Source: Capilliphycus salinus (lineage in GTDB: Bacteria > Cyanobacteriota > Cyanobacteriia > Cyanobacteriales > Microcoleaceae). From it: a stretch of DNA of 64,000 nucleotides. Of this stretch, positions 37,205 to 45,839 are shown piece by piece. Below the pieces are notes generated by a model. That model worked only from the letters and a program-made list of their open reading frames with translations. It was not told where the DNA came from and did no database searches. Location of the stretch: NCBI RefSeq assembly GCF_047276495.1, contig NZ_CP178543.1, positions 558,001 to 622,000 of the forward strand. Reading direction: 5' to 3'. The translations under genes were made by a program, and so were the position numbers. The stretch's first letter is position 1; every line of letters starts with the position of its first letter.

Positions 37205-37361
37205 ACCGGGGCGGGTTTATATCAGGGGTCTGTGGGTCACAAACATGATGACAGAACCCGCCCCTACAAACCCGACACCCAAAACCCGACACCCGAAACC
37301 GGGGCGGGTTTATGTAAATTGTTTGCGGGGTTCGGAAATTTGGACCGAGGAGCGCCCCTAC
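37205..37361. repeat. GGGGCGGGTT dispersed element, two copies
   Basis: GGGGCGGGTTTATATCAGG with AACCCGCCCCTAC (about 37207-37267) is followed by a second copy starting GGGGCGGGTTTATG and ending GCGCCCCTAC (about 37299-37361). ACCCGAAACC and ACCCGACACC short repeats sit between them. The 37146-37523 gap contains no gene. Confidence 0.7.
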
Positions 37362-37523
37362 AACTACGGGTAACTTTAAAAGCGTAGCGCCACAATTGTT
37401 AAGTATTACTACAATTTGTGATTAAAGGTCTCCTCAGCTTTCACTTGACAAATTAGCTAAGTTTTGCATAGTTGGCCGAAACCCAATTTTTTTGGCCAAA
37501 TTTTAGGGGACAGTTAAAGTCAT

Positions 37524-37763
37524 TTAATCCTCCTCAATTTCGTGAGGGTGAGACTCACTACTGAGAGTGTCGAGTCGATGTTCAAGTATCGCCAGGCGAC
37601 TCTCAAGTTCTGCGATTTTATCGGGTTGATGAGCCATTCCTAAATAAGTTCTCAAAGCTTCTACCACGAGGTCTGACTTCGATTGTCCAGTTGCTTTGAC
37701 CCGTGCCATCAATGCTTCGTGTAATTCAGGAGGAATCCTAACTCCTAAAAAGGGATTTGGCAT
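37524..37763 (-). CDS. Small ribbon-helix-helix-like protein
   Basis: A 79-aa protein starting at ATG 37763 (MPNPFLGVRIPPELHEALMARV). A frame nine codons longer is open but lacks support. The N-terminal half has the ribbon-helix-helix pattern LGVRIPPELHEALMARVKATGQSKSDLVVEALRTYL, followed by a coiled-coil tail (IAELESRLAILEHRLDTL). It may be a DNA-binding regulator or an antitoxin, but no partner toxin gene is beside it. Its start faces away from the rpaB-type gene across a 328-base gap containing a strong palindrome. Confidence 0.7.
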   Translation of the reverse strand: MPNPFLGVRIPPELHEALMARVKATGQSKSDLVVEALRTYLGMAHQPDKIAELESRLAILEHRLDTLSSESHPHEIEED

Positions 37764-37949
37764 GGTTTTAGTTGAGAAACATTTGGACAATCAACTTCAA
37801 CAATGCCTCGATAATACCAGCCTATTGCTAAATCGTTACCCGTCTCATAGTATTAATTTGTAAAAAGAATAGTCAGCCCTCATTTTTGTGTAAATTTTTA
37901 TTAAATTTTTTGAGTTATTGCAAAAATTTTAAATATTGGTCACAATATA

Positions 37950-37978
37950 TGATAACAATATGATAACAGTTGTTATCA
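37950..37978. promoter_or_regulatory. TGATAACA palindromic operator upstream of the RpaB-type gene
   Basis: TGATAACA-GT-TGTTATCA (37961-37978) is a perfect inverted repeat of eight bases. A third half-site TGATAACA begins at 37950, exactly 11 bases (about one helical turn) upstream. It lies 113 bases before the chosen start of the response regulator gene, in AT-rich DNA with no gene in between. This spacing suggests a regulator binding site. Confidence 0.6.
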
Positions 37979-38091
37979 GAGGCACCCCAGATGGCACAAC
38001 CGACATCTGAAGTGGCTTGAAACTCCTTGTTAATTGAGAACCGATTCAACCTGCACCGAAAGCCGATCCAAAATTATCTATGGGAGCAGAC

Positions 38092-38853
38092 ATGACAACG
38101 CAATCACAATCTGAACAAAGACGCAACTCCGGGAAAATCCTAATTGCCGATGACGAATCTGCAATTCGACGTATTCTCACGACTCGTCTTTCGATGGTAG
38201 GGTATCAGGTTGTGGCCGCAGCCGATGGTCGGGAAGCCCTGAGTCTGTTTGAAACAGAAAATCCCGATCTGGTGGTCTTAGACGTGATGATGCCGAAACT
38301 GAACGGTTATGGAGTGTGCCAAAAAATCCGCACCCAATCCGACGTTCCCATCATCATGTTAACCGCTTTGGGAGATGTCGCCGATCGCATTACCGGCTTA
38401 GAATTGGGAGCGGATGACTATCTGACCAAACCCTTTTCACCCAAAGAACTAGAAGCCCGTATCCAAGCGATTTTACGCCGCTTAAAAGAGACAAACGCCA
38501 ATCGCGATGTTAGTGCAGAGACAATTCAAGTAGACGCCCTGCGTATTGATACGGTCAAGCGACGGGTTTACAAAGGCGAGCAACTGATTCCTCTAACTTA
38601 CATCGAGTTTAATTTACTCGAACTGCTCTTAAAGCATTCCGGCGAGGCGGTTTCTCGATCTGAAATTCTTCAAGAGTTGTGGGGTTACGCACCCCGACGC
38701 ATTGCCGATATGCGGGTTGTTGATGTTCATGTGGCTCGTTTGCGAGCAAAAATCGAAGAAGATCAGCGCAATCCCGAGTATATTTTAACTGTCCGGGGAA
38801 TTGGTTACGCTTCTCAACGCTTGCCGATTGTTGAGGAAGCTATTGGGGCTTAA
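38092..38853 (+). CDS. rpaB: OmpR-family response regulator, RpaB/Ycf27 type
   Basis: Two-component response regulator of 253 aa. The receiver domain shows DDES, the phospho-acceptor D64 in LVVLDVMMPKLNG, T in MLTALGDV and K in TKPFSP. The winged-helix domain contains ILQELWGY and VVDVHVARLRAKIEEDQRNP. The receiver stretch DVPIIMLTALGDVADRITGLELGADDY is that of RpaB, which controls light-stress and photosynthesis genes via HLR1 sites with the kinase Hik33/NblS. The effector half (IPLTYIEFNLLELLLKHSG, GIGYASQRL) departs somewhat from classic RpaB, so a paralogue is possible. ATG 38092 is preferred over 38080 because GGGAG precedes it. Confidence 0.85.
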   Translation: MTTQSQSEQRRNSGKILIADDESAIRRILTTRLSMVGYQVVAAADGREALSLFETENPDLVVLDVMMPKLNGYGVCQKIRTQSDVPIIMLTALGDVADRITGLELGADDYLTKPFSPKELEARIQAILRRLKETNANRDVSAETIQVDALRIDTVKRRVYKGEQLIPLTYIEFNLLELLLKHSGEAVSRSEILQELWGYAPRRIADMRVVDVHVARLRAKIEEDQRNPEYILTVRGIGYASQRLPIVEEAIGA

Positions 38854-39175
38854 ACCCATCTCTTTTTTATCATTTGGGTTCATAACAAACAAGAAACGCT
38901 AAAATTTCATTTTCATCTCAACTTTTGTCTGAAAATTGGATTTGATATTAACTCAAAGTTTAGATTAATGCTCTGAACTTTTAGACCGACAAAACAACTT
39001 ATGGCGATCGCCTTCAGTGTGTTTTCAAAAATGGACTGAAAGCGCTCGCCTCTGTTTTAGTATCTGTTTTAGTCAATTTCACCCCAGTTTTTTTAAATCA
39101 AATCTACAAAGCCGCAAGCCTTGCAGTACAACAGATCCATTCAAACCGTTTCCCGATTTTTAAGGGCTTGTCGAA
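38854..39175. other. Intergenic gap, convergent genes
   Basis: 322 bases between convergent genes. AACCCA ... TGGGTT near 38852-38880 could form a weak hairpin after the response regulator. No gene or dispersed element is seen. Confidence 0.4.
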
Positions 39176-39526
39176 TTAATACCTGTATTTACAACTGGTT
39201 AAATAATCATTCCAGACATAACCCTCGATCGGACTGATAATTCTTGTCCAATTCTCACCTTCGCTGCCATCGGTCACACCCAGGGCGACAATTGTACCAT
39301 TTTCAACAGTACCAACAACATTACCATTGGGTCGAGAACGCACATTTAAAGGTGTGCCGGTTGGGTCGGCAACGGTACAAGACCCTACGGGAGTTTGAGC
39401 TAATTGATATTCACCCGAGGTAACAAGATCGGCCGAGTTTGTTAACGCTTGAGCGACTGTGTTCAATCCCAACAAAGAAACAGTTGCACAAGTGGCAGCC
39501 ATTAAGTATTTTTGCCAATGATTCAT
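39176..39526 (-). CDS. Secreted SH3-domain (SH3b) protein
   Basis: A 116-aa exported protein. An N-terminal signal peptide (KYLMAATCATVSLLGLNTVAQA) is followed by a short linker and a bacterial SH3 domain: LNVRSRPNGNVVGTVENGTIVALG, then NWTRIISPIEGYVWNDYL. SH3b domains bind peptidoglycan or protein peptides outside the membrane. Two cysteines (CTV near the domain start and CKYRY at the end) may form a disulfide. Common and poorly defined in cyanobacteria. Confidence 0.85.
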   Translation of the reverse strand: MNHWQKYLMAATCATVSLLGLNTVAQALTNSADLVTSGEYQLAQTPVGSCTVADPTGTPLNVRSRPNGNVVGTVENGTIVALGVTDGSEGENWTRIISPIEGYVWNDYLTSCKYRY

Positions 39527-39676
39527 CTTGGTTTTCTCAAGAGTATTGAGTATTAAATTAACTCCATCATACTCGCAATTTTGAAAAACCCTAATTTTTT
39601 GTCCTCCAATTGTTAATCGCTTTCAAGAACTAAAGGGCGATCGCGTTGCTGAAACAAACCGTTAAAAAAACTATCT

Positions 39677-40726
39677 CTATTGAGTTTTTGTCACTTTTCT
39701 CAATCCTCTGGGCCGATCCACATCGTAACCCCGCATTGTCGCCAAATGGAGGGCAAAAAGTTGTCCGGGAATAATCGCACAAATCGGCGATAACCATTCG
39801 GGAATATCATCGGGTAAAGGTAAAGTGGTCTGGGCTTGGCTTAAAATTTGCGGATCGTTTCCGAGGGTAATAATTTCGGCGCCCCGTTCAATTAATAACG
39901 GCATTAATTCCTGTTGCATCTCATTTAAAATCGGCCCGTGAACGGCTGTTACCACAATGGGAAAACCCGGTTCAATTAACGCCGAAGGCCCGTGTAAAAA
40001 ATCGGCGCTGCTGTAGGGTTCAACCAGAGTATAGGTCAACTCTTTTAACTTTAAAGCCAATTCAAAAGCCGTCGCGTAATTATAGCCCCGACCGATAACA
40101 ATACAACGCCTCATCTGACAGTAGGGCTTAATGGCTTGGTAAATATTGGGGTTGAGTTCAAAAGTTTGTTCGACCCAGTGCGGCACCTGTGCTAACGTGG
40201 TCCACATCGAGCGATCGCCGGCCAACTGAGAACTCAACATCGCCAAAGCCAACAATTGGGCGGTGTAGGTTTTGGTGGCGGCGATGGAACGTTCTACACC
40301 TGCGCTCAAGTTAATCACATGATCGGCTTGTTCGGCCAGGGGGGAGTCGGAAAGATTGGTAAACGCCGCAGTTAAAGCGCCCTGTTGGCGGGCTTCGGCT
40401 AAAACCGTGACCAAATCGGGACTTTCACCGCTTTGGCTAATCCCCAAAACCAGGCTATTTCCCAAGCGGGGAGGGCGCTGGTAAAGGGAGTAGAGGCTCG
40501 GTGCGGCTAAAGTTACTAAGAATTGGTTGAGACTTCCAAACAAGTATAGGGCATACCGGGCGGCGTTATCGCTGCTTCCCCGGGCGGCGACCACAATATG
40601 GGTGATGTCCCGGCGGCGAATGGCTTCGGCTAGCTGTTCAATAGCGGCGACTTGCGTTTCTAGGAGTTGCCTTAAAACTTGGGGTTGTTCTTGAATTTCT
40701 TGTGCCAGATTAGAATTAATCGACAT
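39677..40726 (-). CDS. SIS-domain aminosugar isomerase/deaminase-like protein (GlmS C-half family)
   Basis: A 349-aa protein with two SIS domains and no glutaminase domain. The sugar-phosphate loop signatures are ARGSSDNAARYA, GISQSGESPDLV and the second-domain IGRGYNYATAFELALKLKE. RGLRKVTKT closes the chain as in GlmS-like isomerases. Stand-alone proteins of this kind include NagB-II/AgaS-type glucosamine-6-phosphate deaminases and archaeal-type GlmD. It probably interconverts fructose-6-P and glucosamine-6-P using or releasing ammonia. It is not the full glutamine-dependent GlmS. No aminosugar genes flank it. Confidence 0.88.
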   Translation of the reverse strand: MSINSNLAQEIQEQPQVLRQLLETQVAAIEQLAEAIRRRDITHIVVAARGSSDNAARYALYLFGSLNQFLVTLAAPSLYSLYQRPPRLGNSLVLGISQSGESPDLVTVLAEARQQGALTAAFTNLSDSPLAEQADHVINLSAGVERSIAATKTYTAQLLALAMLSSQLAGDRSMWTTLAQVPHWVEQTFELNPNIYQAIKPYCQMRRCIVIGRGYNYATAFELALKLKELTYTLVEPYSSADFLHGPSALIEPGFPIVVTAVHGPILNEMQQELMPLLIERGAEIITLGNDPQILSQAQTTLPLPDDIPEWLSPICAIIPGQLFALHLATMRGYDVDRPRGLRKVTKTQ

Positions 40727-40807
40727 GAGAGTTGCTGATAGAAGTGCTTAACTTTATTGTCTCACCTCCTGCCACTTCGATTCGACTTGAGCGCCGCCAG
40801 TTTAGAT

Positions 40808-41080
40808 TTATTTTTTAATGTATTGAATGAGCAGCATGATTAATAAAACTCCTGAAATAATCCCCCCAGAAGGTACCGTAATCAAGCCCAACCAATGAAA
40901 GATGGTCATGTTTGTTAACAGTTGACCTAAAAAAGGTTGATCCGCACAAACAATAAAGCCCCCCCGGGACTCACAGCCAAACAGAGCAGCCAACGCCACA
41001 CCTAAAAAGGCGATCAGTAGGGGAAAAATGGTGTAACTTAGTGCGATCGCCAGTAAAATCAGGTTATTTTTGATGGCCAT
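40808..41080 (-). CDS. Small membrane protein, unknown
   Basis: A 90-aa hydrophobic protein with three probable membrane segments. Not recognised. The segment GVALAALFGCESRGGFIVCADQPF contains two Cys that could pair on one face of the membrane. It follows the next gene on the minus strand by only 12 bases, so the two form a likely operon. Start is ATG 41080. Confidence 0.65.
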   Translation of the reverse strand: MAIKNNLILLAIALSYTIFPLLIAFLGVALAALFGCESRGGFIVCADQPFLGQLLTNMTIFHWLGLITVPSGGIISGVLLIMLLIQYIKK

Positions 41081-41092
41081 AAACCCTCAAGA

Positions 41093-41581
41093 TTAATATT
41101 TATATATGGCTCCCGTGGGATGGAGATGAACGGTACTTTCCCCTGATAAGTCGGAACTGCGCGTAACGGTAACATTGACCAGATTATTCTCGGTTGTAAT
41201 CTCGAATTGAACGGGTGTAGAACTCGATTGGGCATTAATAATAATATAAGAATCTTTTTCCAAATCCTCTAACTGGGTATTGCTACCATTGGCTACAGTT
41301 CGAGTTCCCAGAGGGCTGGTTGTCAGACTGTATTCTATGGGGATTCCACTCTGGTTAATAATATTAGCTGTTACCGGATTATTCGGGTTAACTCGGGCCA
41401 CCGGTTGCCAAAAACCGGGTTGATAGGTCGAAGCGGGACTTTGTTGTTGGGCGATCGGTTCGTTGGATGGATTCATAATGGTTTGGGCTTTTATCCCCAG
41501 GCTAAAGGTCGCGATCAAATAGATGCCTCCACTGACTAGAGTGAGATTGAATAAATGCAAGAGAATAACCTCCAATCTCAT
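41093..41581 (-). CDS. Exported hypothetical protein
   Basis: A 162-aa protein of unknown family. The N-terminus is a membrane or signal segment (ILLHLFNLTLVSGGIYLIATFSLG). The mature part is beta-rich and resembles a small secreted domain (SGIPIEYSLTTSPLGTRTVANGSN, LTTENNLVNVTVTRSS). The C-terminal half has the pattern of a periplasmic all-beta domain but no motif that I can name. Upstream gene of a pair with the small membrane protein 12 bases downstream. Confidence 0.65.
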   Translation of the reverse strand: MRLEVILLHLFNLTLVSGGIYLIATFSLGIKAQTIMNPSNEPIAQQQSPASTYQPGFWQPVARVNPNNPVTANIINQSGIPIEYSLTTSPLGTRTVANGSNTQLEDLEKDSYIIINAQSSSTPVQFEITTENNLVNVTVTRSSDLSGESTVHLHPTGAIYKY

Positions 41582-41920
41582 AAGATGGTTGTTATTCTAG
41601 ACTGAAAATCGCCCGAGAGGTTCCATCTTTTTTCAGTTGAGTAAAACCTCAAATGAAGGTGAATTTCAGAGGAACCCAGATCGCCAATTGGACCTGTATT
41701 TCTCCGGATTCACCCCCAATTGACTTAAAGGTTTTACTCGGGTGTTATTTATGCTTAAATTTACCGCTTTGAATCCCCAAATCAATGAATGGAATAAGAG
41801 CGGTTATTGATGTAGTAATTTGCTAGAAATTCAAGCGGTTGGATTAACATTGATGCACTCAGATTTTTCTTATAAAAATCAATAGGTAAACCAGTCCCCG
41901 TTGGGTTGAATTTTCCGCCT
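41582..41920. other. Intergenic gap
   Basis: 339 bases between two minus-strand genes. No supported gene, no dispersed GC-rich element. It carries the promoter of the small operon that follows. Confidence 0.4.
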
Positions 41921-42160
41921 CTAGGGTTGCTTAAAATATTTGTGCAAGAGATCGGAACCTTGTCCCCCCATTTCCGCAAGTTTTTGTTCGATCGCGTTTA
42001 AAGCCAACTGAGAGGGTTTGGCGTGTCCTCTTTCCCATCGGTTCACCGTTTGGAAGGAAACACCCAGACTCGCGGCTAGTTTTTCTTGGGATAAGCCTAA
42101 GCGTTCGCGGAGGGTGCGAACCAAATTGGGGATGTCTGAAACGGGAGTAGTCACTGTCAT
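41921..42160 (-). CDS. XRE-family HTH regulator
   Basis: A 79-aa single-domain helix-turn-helix protein: LVRTLRERLGLSQEKLAASLGVSFQTVNRWERGHAKPS is a textbook Cro/C1-type motif at about residues 13-50, followed by a short helix ending KYFKQP. It resembles regulators that follow toxin genes or act alone. No partner gene is seen within 300 bases downstream. Target unknown. Confidence 0.88.
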   Translation of the reverse strand: MTVTTPVSDIPNLVRTLRERLGLSQEKLAASLGVSFQTVNRWERGHAKPSQLALNAIEQKLAEMGGQGSDLLHKYFKQP

Positions 42161-42335
42161 TTTTTTTCCTAAACTCTATCTCAAAGTTACGATATAACAC
42201 CCCTTATATTCAACAGTAGTGCTACGGATATTTGCGCCGATTTGATTGTGTCTTTTTTCCAAACCTTCTCAGAGAAATTACGGAGTAAACTCCTACAAGC
42301 CTTTATTAATCGAGAATAGTAGCTCGCGACTCTGC

Positions 42336-42878
42336 TCAATCAATTCCTCGCAAACGTTTCATAATTAAATCGAACCGAGACAGATTTTCTAAACAGCCAT
42401 CGTCTGATAACACTTGGATGGGGGGGGAGTGGGAAGAGGTGCGAGTCGATTTGTGAGAATCTTCGCTAAAACGGTTGACTGTATTTCGCAACCGAGACGA
42501 CAGAAACTTTGTCACCGCTCGATAAAATCGCAAAGCAAACAGCACATCGCGATCGAGTTTTTCGGTTAGTTTTTGTCGGGGAATTGCTAAGACAATTGAA
42601 TCTTCGACGGCTTTGACGGTCGCCGAGGGTAAACGTCCATCTATAAATGACATTTCCCCGAGAACTTCCCCACAGCCAATTTTGCCTATTTCTTGATTTC
42701 CAACTGCGGCGACGGAAACGCTTAGAGTTCCCTCCAAAACGATATAAAGTGCTGAAATCGGCTCCCCTTCATGGATAAGAATGGTATGAGCCGTCACTTT
42801 TTCTCGGTTTCCATGCGTCACCATCCAATCAATATCGCGATCGTTTAACTCGCTTAAAATGACTAAAGCTTTATTCAT
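42336..42878 (-). CDS. Cyclic nucleotide-binding domain protein
   Basis: A 180-aa protein that is mostly one cNMP-binding domain: ILIHEGEPISALYIVLEGTLSV, then the phosphate-binding cassette GCGEVLGEMSFIDGRLPSATVKAVED, where the usual GE(x)5-RSA Arg-Ser-Ala reads LPSATV. So the phosphate-binding Arg may be absent or shifted. No HTH domain follows, which makes it an allosteric module or adaptor rather than a Crp-like factor. The C-terminal tail is Ser-rich. It lies 45 bases downstream of the thioredoxin-TPR gene on the same strand, a probable operon. Confidence 0.85.
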   Translation of the reverse strand: MNKALVILSELNDRDIDWMVTHGNREKVTAHTILIHEGEPISALYIVLEGTLSVSVAAVGNQEIGKIGCGEVLGEMSFIDGRLPSATVKAVEDSIVLAIPRQKLTEKLDRDVLFALRFYRAVTKFLSSRLRNTVNRFSEDSHKSTRTSSHSPPIQVLSDDGCLENLSRFDLIMKRLRGID

Positions 42879-42923
42879 TAGAACCCATAAAAAATGATTT
42901 TTGAAGGGAAAATGATCGAATTT

Positions 42924-43742
42924 TTAATACAACTGTAACATCAGCCGTTTTCGATATTCCTTGGTTAATAAATCTTGGTCGCCAAGCAATTCAAACACCG
43001 TCAACATGGCTTTGCGTGCCGCATCATTGTTATAACTTCGATTGGTGGTTACGATGTCTAAAAAGATTTTGAGAGCGGGTTCATAATCCTTTTCCAATGT
43101 GAGACGACAGGCTTCTGCATAACGTTGGTCGAGTTCGCCTGTTCCTGGGTTTTGAACGATCGCTTCAAACTCGATTAACTGCCTTAAAGCTTGTGAATAA
43201 GAGTAATATTCTCGTTGATCTTCCGAAATCCCCGCTAACAGCTTGCTGGCTTCATCGGTTCGATGCACTTCTATAAAAAATTCCGCCGCTTGTAGACTCA
43301 AATCCGGCCGATGAGGATAGTTTTCTAGTAACTGTTTAAACAGGTCGCAGGCCCGGTCAAAATCTTCACTGGCGATCGCGATTTCGATGTTAGCTAACCC
43401 CTTTTCAAGTTCGGACTTTAAATTGAGTTGGGCTAACACTTGTCGCAGTTGGTTTTCATTTAATGCACCCACAAATCCGGGTTGAACTTCCCCGCGATCG
43501 ACAATTCGCACATCGGGAACGCCTTCGATGTTGTAAGTATTAGCCAGATCGGGATTTTTGTCAATATCAACTTTGGCTAAGATAAAATCATATTCTTTGA
43601 CCAGTTTTTCCAATAAGGGCTTCATCAGTTGACAAGGCCCGCACCAGGTGGCAAAAAAGTCTACGAGGATGATCTGTTCGTTTGACTTTTGCAGAACTTC
43701 TGCTGCAAAATTGGCACTGTTGACTTCTATGCTATATCCCAT
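42924..43742 (-). CDS. Thioredoxin fused to TPR-like domain (CnoX/YbbN family)
   Basis: A 272-aa redox chaperone-like protein. The N-terminal thioredoxin domain keeps the active site WCGPCQ (C34, C37), unlike E. coli CnoX with SQHC. The C-terminal half has TPR-like helices (FDRACDLFKQLLENYPHRPDLSLQ; LTLEKDYEPALKIFLDIV). CnoX-type proteins protect substrates from oxidation by HOCl and hand them to chaperones; cyanobacterial relatives are probably stress redox chaperones. The gene precedes the cyclic-nucleotide-binding protein on the same strand. MsrA lies 60 bases upstream, so the three may be a stress operon. Confidence 0.9.
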   Translation of the reverse strand: MGYSIEVNSANFAAEVLQKSNEQIILVDFFATWCGPCQLMKPLLEKLVKEYDFILAKVDIDKNPDLANTYNIEGVPDVRIVDRGEVQPGFVGALNENQLRQVLAQLNLKSELEKGLANIEIAIASEDFDRACDLFKQLLENYPHRPDLSLQAAEFFIEVHRTDEASKLLAGISEDQREYYSYSQALRQLIEFEAIVQNPGTGELDQRYAEACRLTLEKDYEPALKIFLDIVTTNRSYNNDAARKAMLTVFELLGDQDLLTKEYRKRLMLQLY

Positions 43743-43802
43743 TACGATGTCTCTCTCAGCAAATATTAGTTTAGGCCGAAATTGTTGTTTTATTTGTTGT
43801 AA

Positions 43803-44270
43803 TTACCGACTTTTACTAATTCCCTGCTTTTCATAGTATTGTTGATGGTAGGCTTCGGCTAGATAATATTCGCCTGCGGCTTGAATTTGGGTGGTAATCT
43901 CTTTTTCGTAGCGTCCCGAGGTCTGAAGTTTATGCTTGGATCGTCTGGCGATTTGTTCCTGTTCGGGAGTATGATAAAAAATTACCGAACGATACTGTTC
44001 TCCCCGGTCGGCGCCCTGGCGGTTGTAGGATGTCGGGTCGTGAATACTCCAAAAGACTTCTAACAATTCCTCGTAGGAGACCAAATCGGGATTATACTCG
44101 ACTTGAACGACTTCCGCGTGACCGGTGATCCGGGCGCAGACGTCTAAGTAGGAAGGGTTGGGAAAATGTCCCCCCATATATCCAACCGATGTCGATGTCA
44201 CGCCTTTAGCCCGACGAAATGCGGCTTCTACGCCCCAAAAGCAGCCCGCTCCAAATGTTGCAACTTTCAT
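43803..44270 (-). CDS. msrA: Peptide methionine sulfoxide reductase A
   Basis: MsrA reduces methionine-S-sulfoxide in proteins using thioredoxin. The catalytic motif GAGCFWGVEAAFRR is at residues 7-20 with the reactive C10. The substrate segment GYMGGHFPNPSYLDVC, the EVVQVEYNPDLVSYEELLEVFWSIHDPT region and YRSVIFYHTPEQ are conserved. At 155 aa it is a short, MsrA-only form with no MsrB fusion. Its neighbours (thioredoxin-TPR and TxlA) provide plausible redox partners. Confidence 0.96.
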   Translation of the reverse strand: MKVATFGAGCFWGVEAAFRRAKGVTSTSVGYMGGHFPNPSYLDVCARITGHAEVVQVEYNPDLVSYEELLEVFWSIHDPTSYNRQGADRGEQYRSVIFYHTPEQEQIARRSKHKLQTSGRYEKEITTQIQAAGEYYLAEAYHQQYYEKQGISKSR

Positions 44271-44482
44271 GGTTTTGAACCTTTTGAATAGAACTCTGTT
44301 TCAATTGGAAAATCTGCGCTCGGATTTTCTCTTTAATTTTAAGCTTAATTTTATATTCTTTTCCAACTCCGATTTTAGCTGTTTACCTTTGTAAGAGACA
44401 AGCCATTGACCAAATCTGGATAAATTGTCTTTACTGAAGCTTTACATCCTCCCCAACTTAAATTTACATTACTGACTATTTT

Positions 44483-44653
44483 TGAAACAAAAAATCTTGT
44501 AGGATAATTAATTAATAAGATACTGCTTTGTAAAATTAGCAGATCCTTTGGACTAGACTAGGCGTTCTATCAGGGGCATCAACAACTCAATCCAAGCTTT
44601 GTGTTGAAGTATCAGGGAATTTCTGGTTTTTCCAATTCCCTGATCTTTTTTTA
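44483..44653 (+). ncRNA. Candidate small RNA ending in a strong terminator
   Basis: No gene lies upstream on the plus strand, yet 44612-44653 is a textbook terminator: ATCAGGGAATT pairs perfectly over 11 bases with AATTCCCTGAT, followed by seven T. Upstream are TTGAAA (44483) and, 17 bases later, TAATTA (44506), a fair promoter. A transcript of about 135 nt would also have an internal TCAACA ... TGTTGA hairpin (about 44578-44609). The transcript itself and its family are inference. Confidence 0.5.
44612..44653 (+). terminator. Rho-independent terminator, plus strand
   Basis: Eleven-base perfect stem (44612-44622 with 44635-44645), 12-base loop and T7 at 44647-44653. Not useful to the minus-strand neighbours, which lack a T-run on that side. 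Confidence 0.88.
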
Positions 44654-44687
44654 GAAAATCACAGGATTTCCGATAATTTCAATGAAT

Positions 44688-45281
44688 TTAATTGACAATC
44701 GTTGAACCGTGAGCGCGAGGATCGCTGTTGCTTTTCTGGGGAGTAACCGCAGGTTGAAAAGCGGACATTTGACCGGTTGCTTGGGCGTAAGGGAGGGGAT
44801 TACCTGCAATTAAAGCCTCTAAATTTGCGGTCATCACCGCCTGGGGAATTTCTCCAATACTTTCGGCGATCGCGGTGGCTTGTTCATCGAGAAAAACAAA
44901 GTGAGGAATACCATCAACCCGATATTTCAAAATCTCAGGCAACCATTTACTATTATCAACATTGAGCATCACAAAATTAAGCTGATTTTCGTATTGATGC
45001 TTAATTTCATTAAGTTCCGGTGCCATCGCTTGACAAGTGGTACACCAATTGGCATAAAATTCTAGTAAGGTCGGTTTGCCATTGCTCAAAGCTACCTCAA
45101 GCGGAATCGAATCTTCTGCCAATTCAGCAACGGAGGTCGAGGTCGCTTCGGTTTGTAAACCGACAAAAATAGCGGCGCTCAAAATAACAGCCACTAGGGT
45201 AATTAACAGGTTTCTCAGACGGGTGGCAAAAGTTGAGGGTTGAGTAGCCGAAGATGTGGGGGTTGAGGACTGATCGTTCAT
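44688..45281 (-). CDS. txlA: Thylakoid thioredoxin-like protein TxlA (HCF164 type)
   Basis: A membrane-anchored thioredoxin. One transmembrane segment is at about residues 24-43 (LLITLVAVILSAAIFVGLQ). The active site is WCTTCQ (C80, C83) in FYANWCTTCQAMAPELNEI, and the segment NVDNSKWLPEILKYRVDGIPHF matches TxlA/HCF164. The family carries electrons across the thylakoid for cytochrome b6f and cytochrome c assembly. Length (197 aa) fits. The following gene on the plus strand is divergent. The rpaA gene lies 0.5 kb away. Confidence 0.95.
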   Translation of the reverse strand: MNDQSSTPTSSATQPSTFATRLRNLLITLVAVILSAAIFVGLQTEATSTSVAELAEDSIPLEVALSNGKPTLLEFYANWCTTCQAMAPELNEIKHQYENQLNFVMLNVDNSKWLPEILKYRVDGIPHFVFLDEQATAIAESIGEIPQAVMTANLEALIAGNPLPYAQATGQMSAFQPAVTPQKSNSDPRAHGSTIVN

Positions 45282-45487
45282 TGATACCGAGTTCTAAAAT
45301 CATTACATCTTGATTTTAGTTTACAAAAAGTCGCGGTTGGCTTAATAACGGGTGAAGGGACTGACTCCGCCCAGACTGGATAAACATTCATGTACCGTTG
45401 GTGAAACTGTCCCATAACTGGGCTGAGATGGCGATCGTTGAACTTATGATTGCCCTAAACCACAATCAAGGTCTGGAGTCTGAAACA

Positions 45488-45769
45488 ATGAGCCAAAAAC
45501 TCTCGCCAACCAAAGACACATCCGCATGGATCATTCAGGTTTGGGCTTCTTTTATCCTGGCTGTTTCTGCGACAACATTCGGAATTATCTACCTACCTGT
45601 AGATAACTGGGTGAAAGGGTTTATGGGGATGGGAATAACTTTTTCGATTGGTTCTTCGTTTACCCTGGCTAAAACCATTCGAGATAACCACGAAGCCAAT
45701 AGATTAATCTCTCGCGTCGATGAAGCCCGAGTTGAGAAATTACTGGCCGATCACGATCTCCTCAAGTAA
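45488..45769 (+). CDS. YiaA/YiaB-family inner membrane protein
   Basis: A 93-aa protein starting at ATG 45488. The frame opens 30 codons earlier, but MSQKLSPTKDTSAWIIQVWASF is the natural start. It has the YiaAB two-helix domain: AWIIQVWASFILAVSATTFGIIYL and VKGFMGMGITFSIGSSFTLAKTIRD, with a charged C-terminus. It is a small membrane protein without a known activity and is convergent with rpaA. Confidence 0.85.
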   Translation: MSQKLSPTKDTSAWIIQVWASFILAVSATTFGIIYLPVDNWVKGFMGMGITFSIGSSFTLAKTIRDNHEANRLISRVDEARVEKLLADHDLLK

Positions 45770-45839
45770 ACCGCAGACAGTGAACAGGTGACGAGCCAAA
45801 CCCGCGATTCGGTGTCAACTGTTCACTACCTTTCTATCT

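Noticed and set aside
41782..41979. 65-codon minus frame overlapping the XRE gene
   Set aside because: It overlaps the well-supported HTH gene in another frame.
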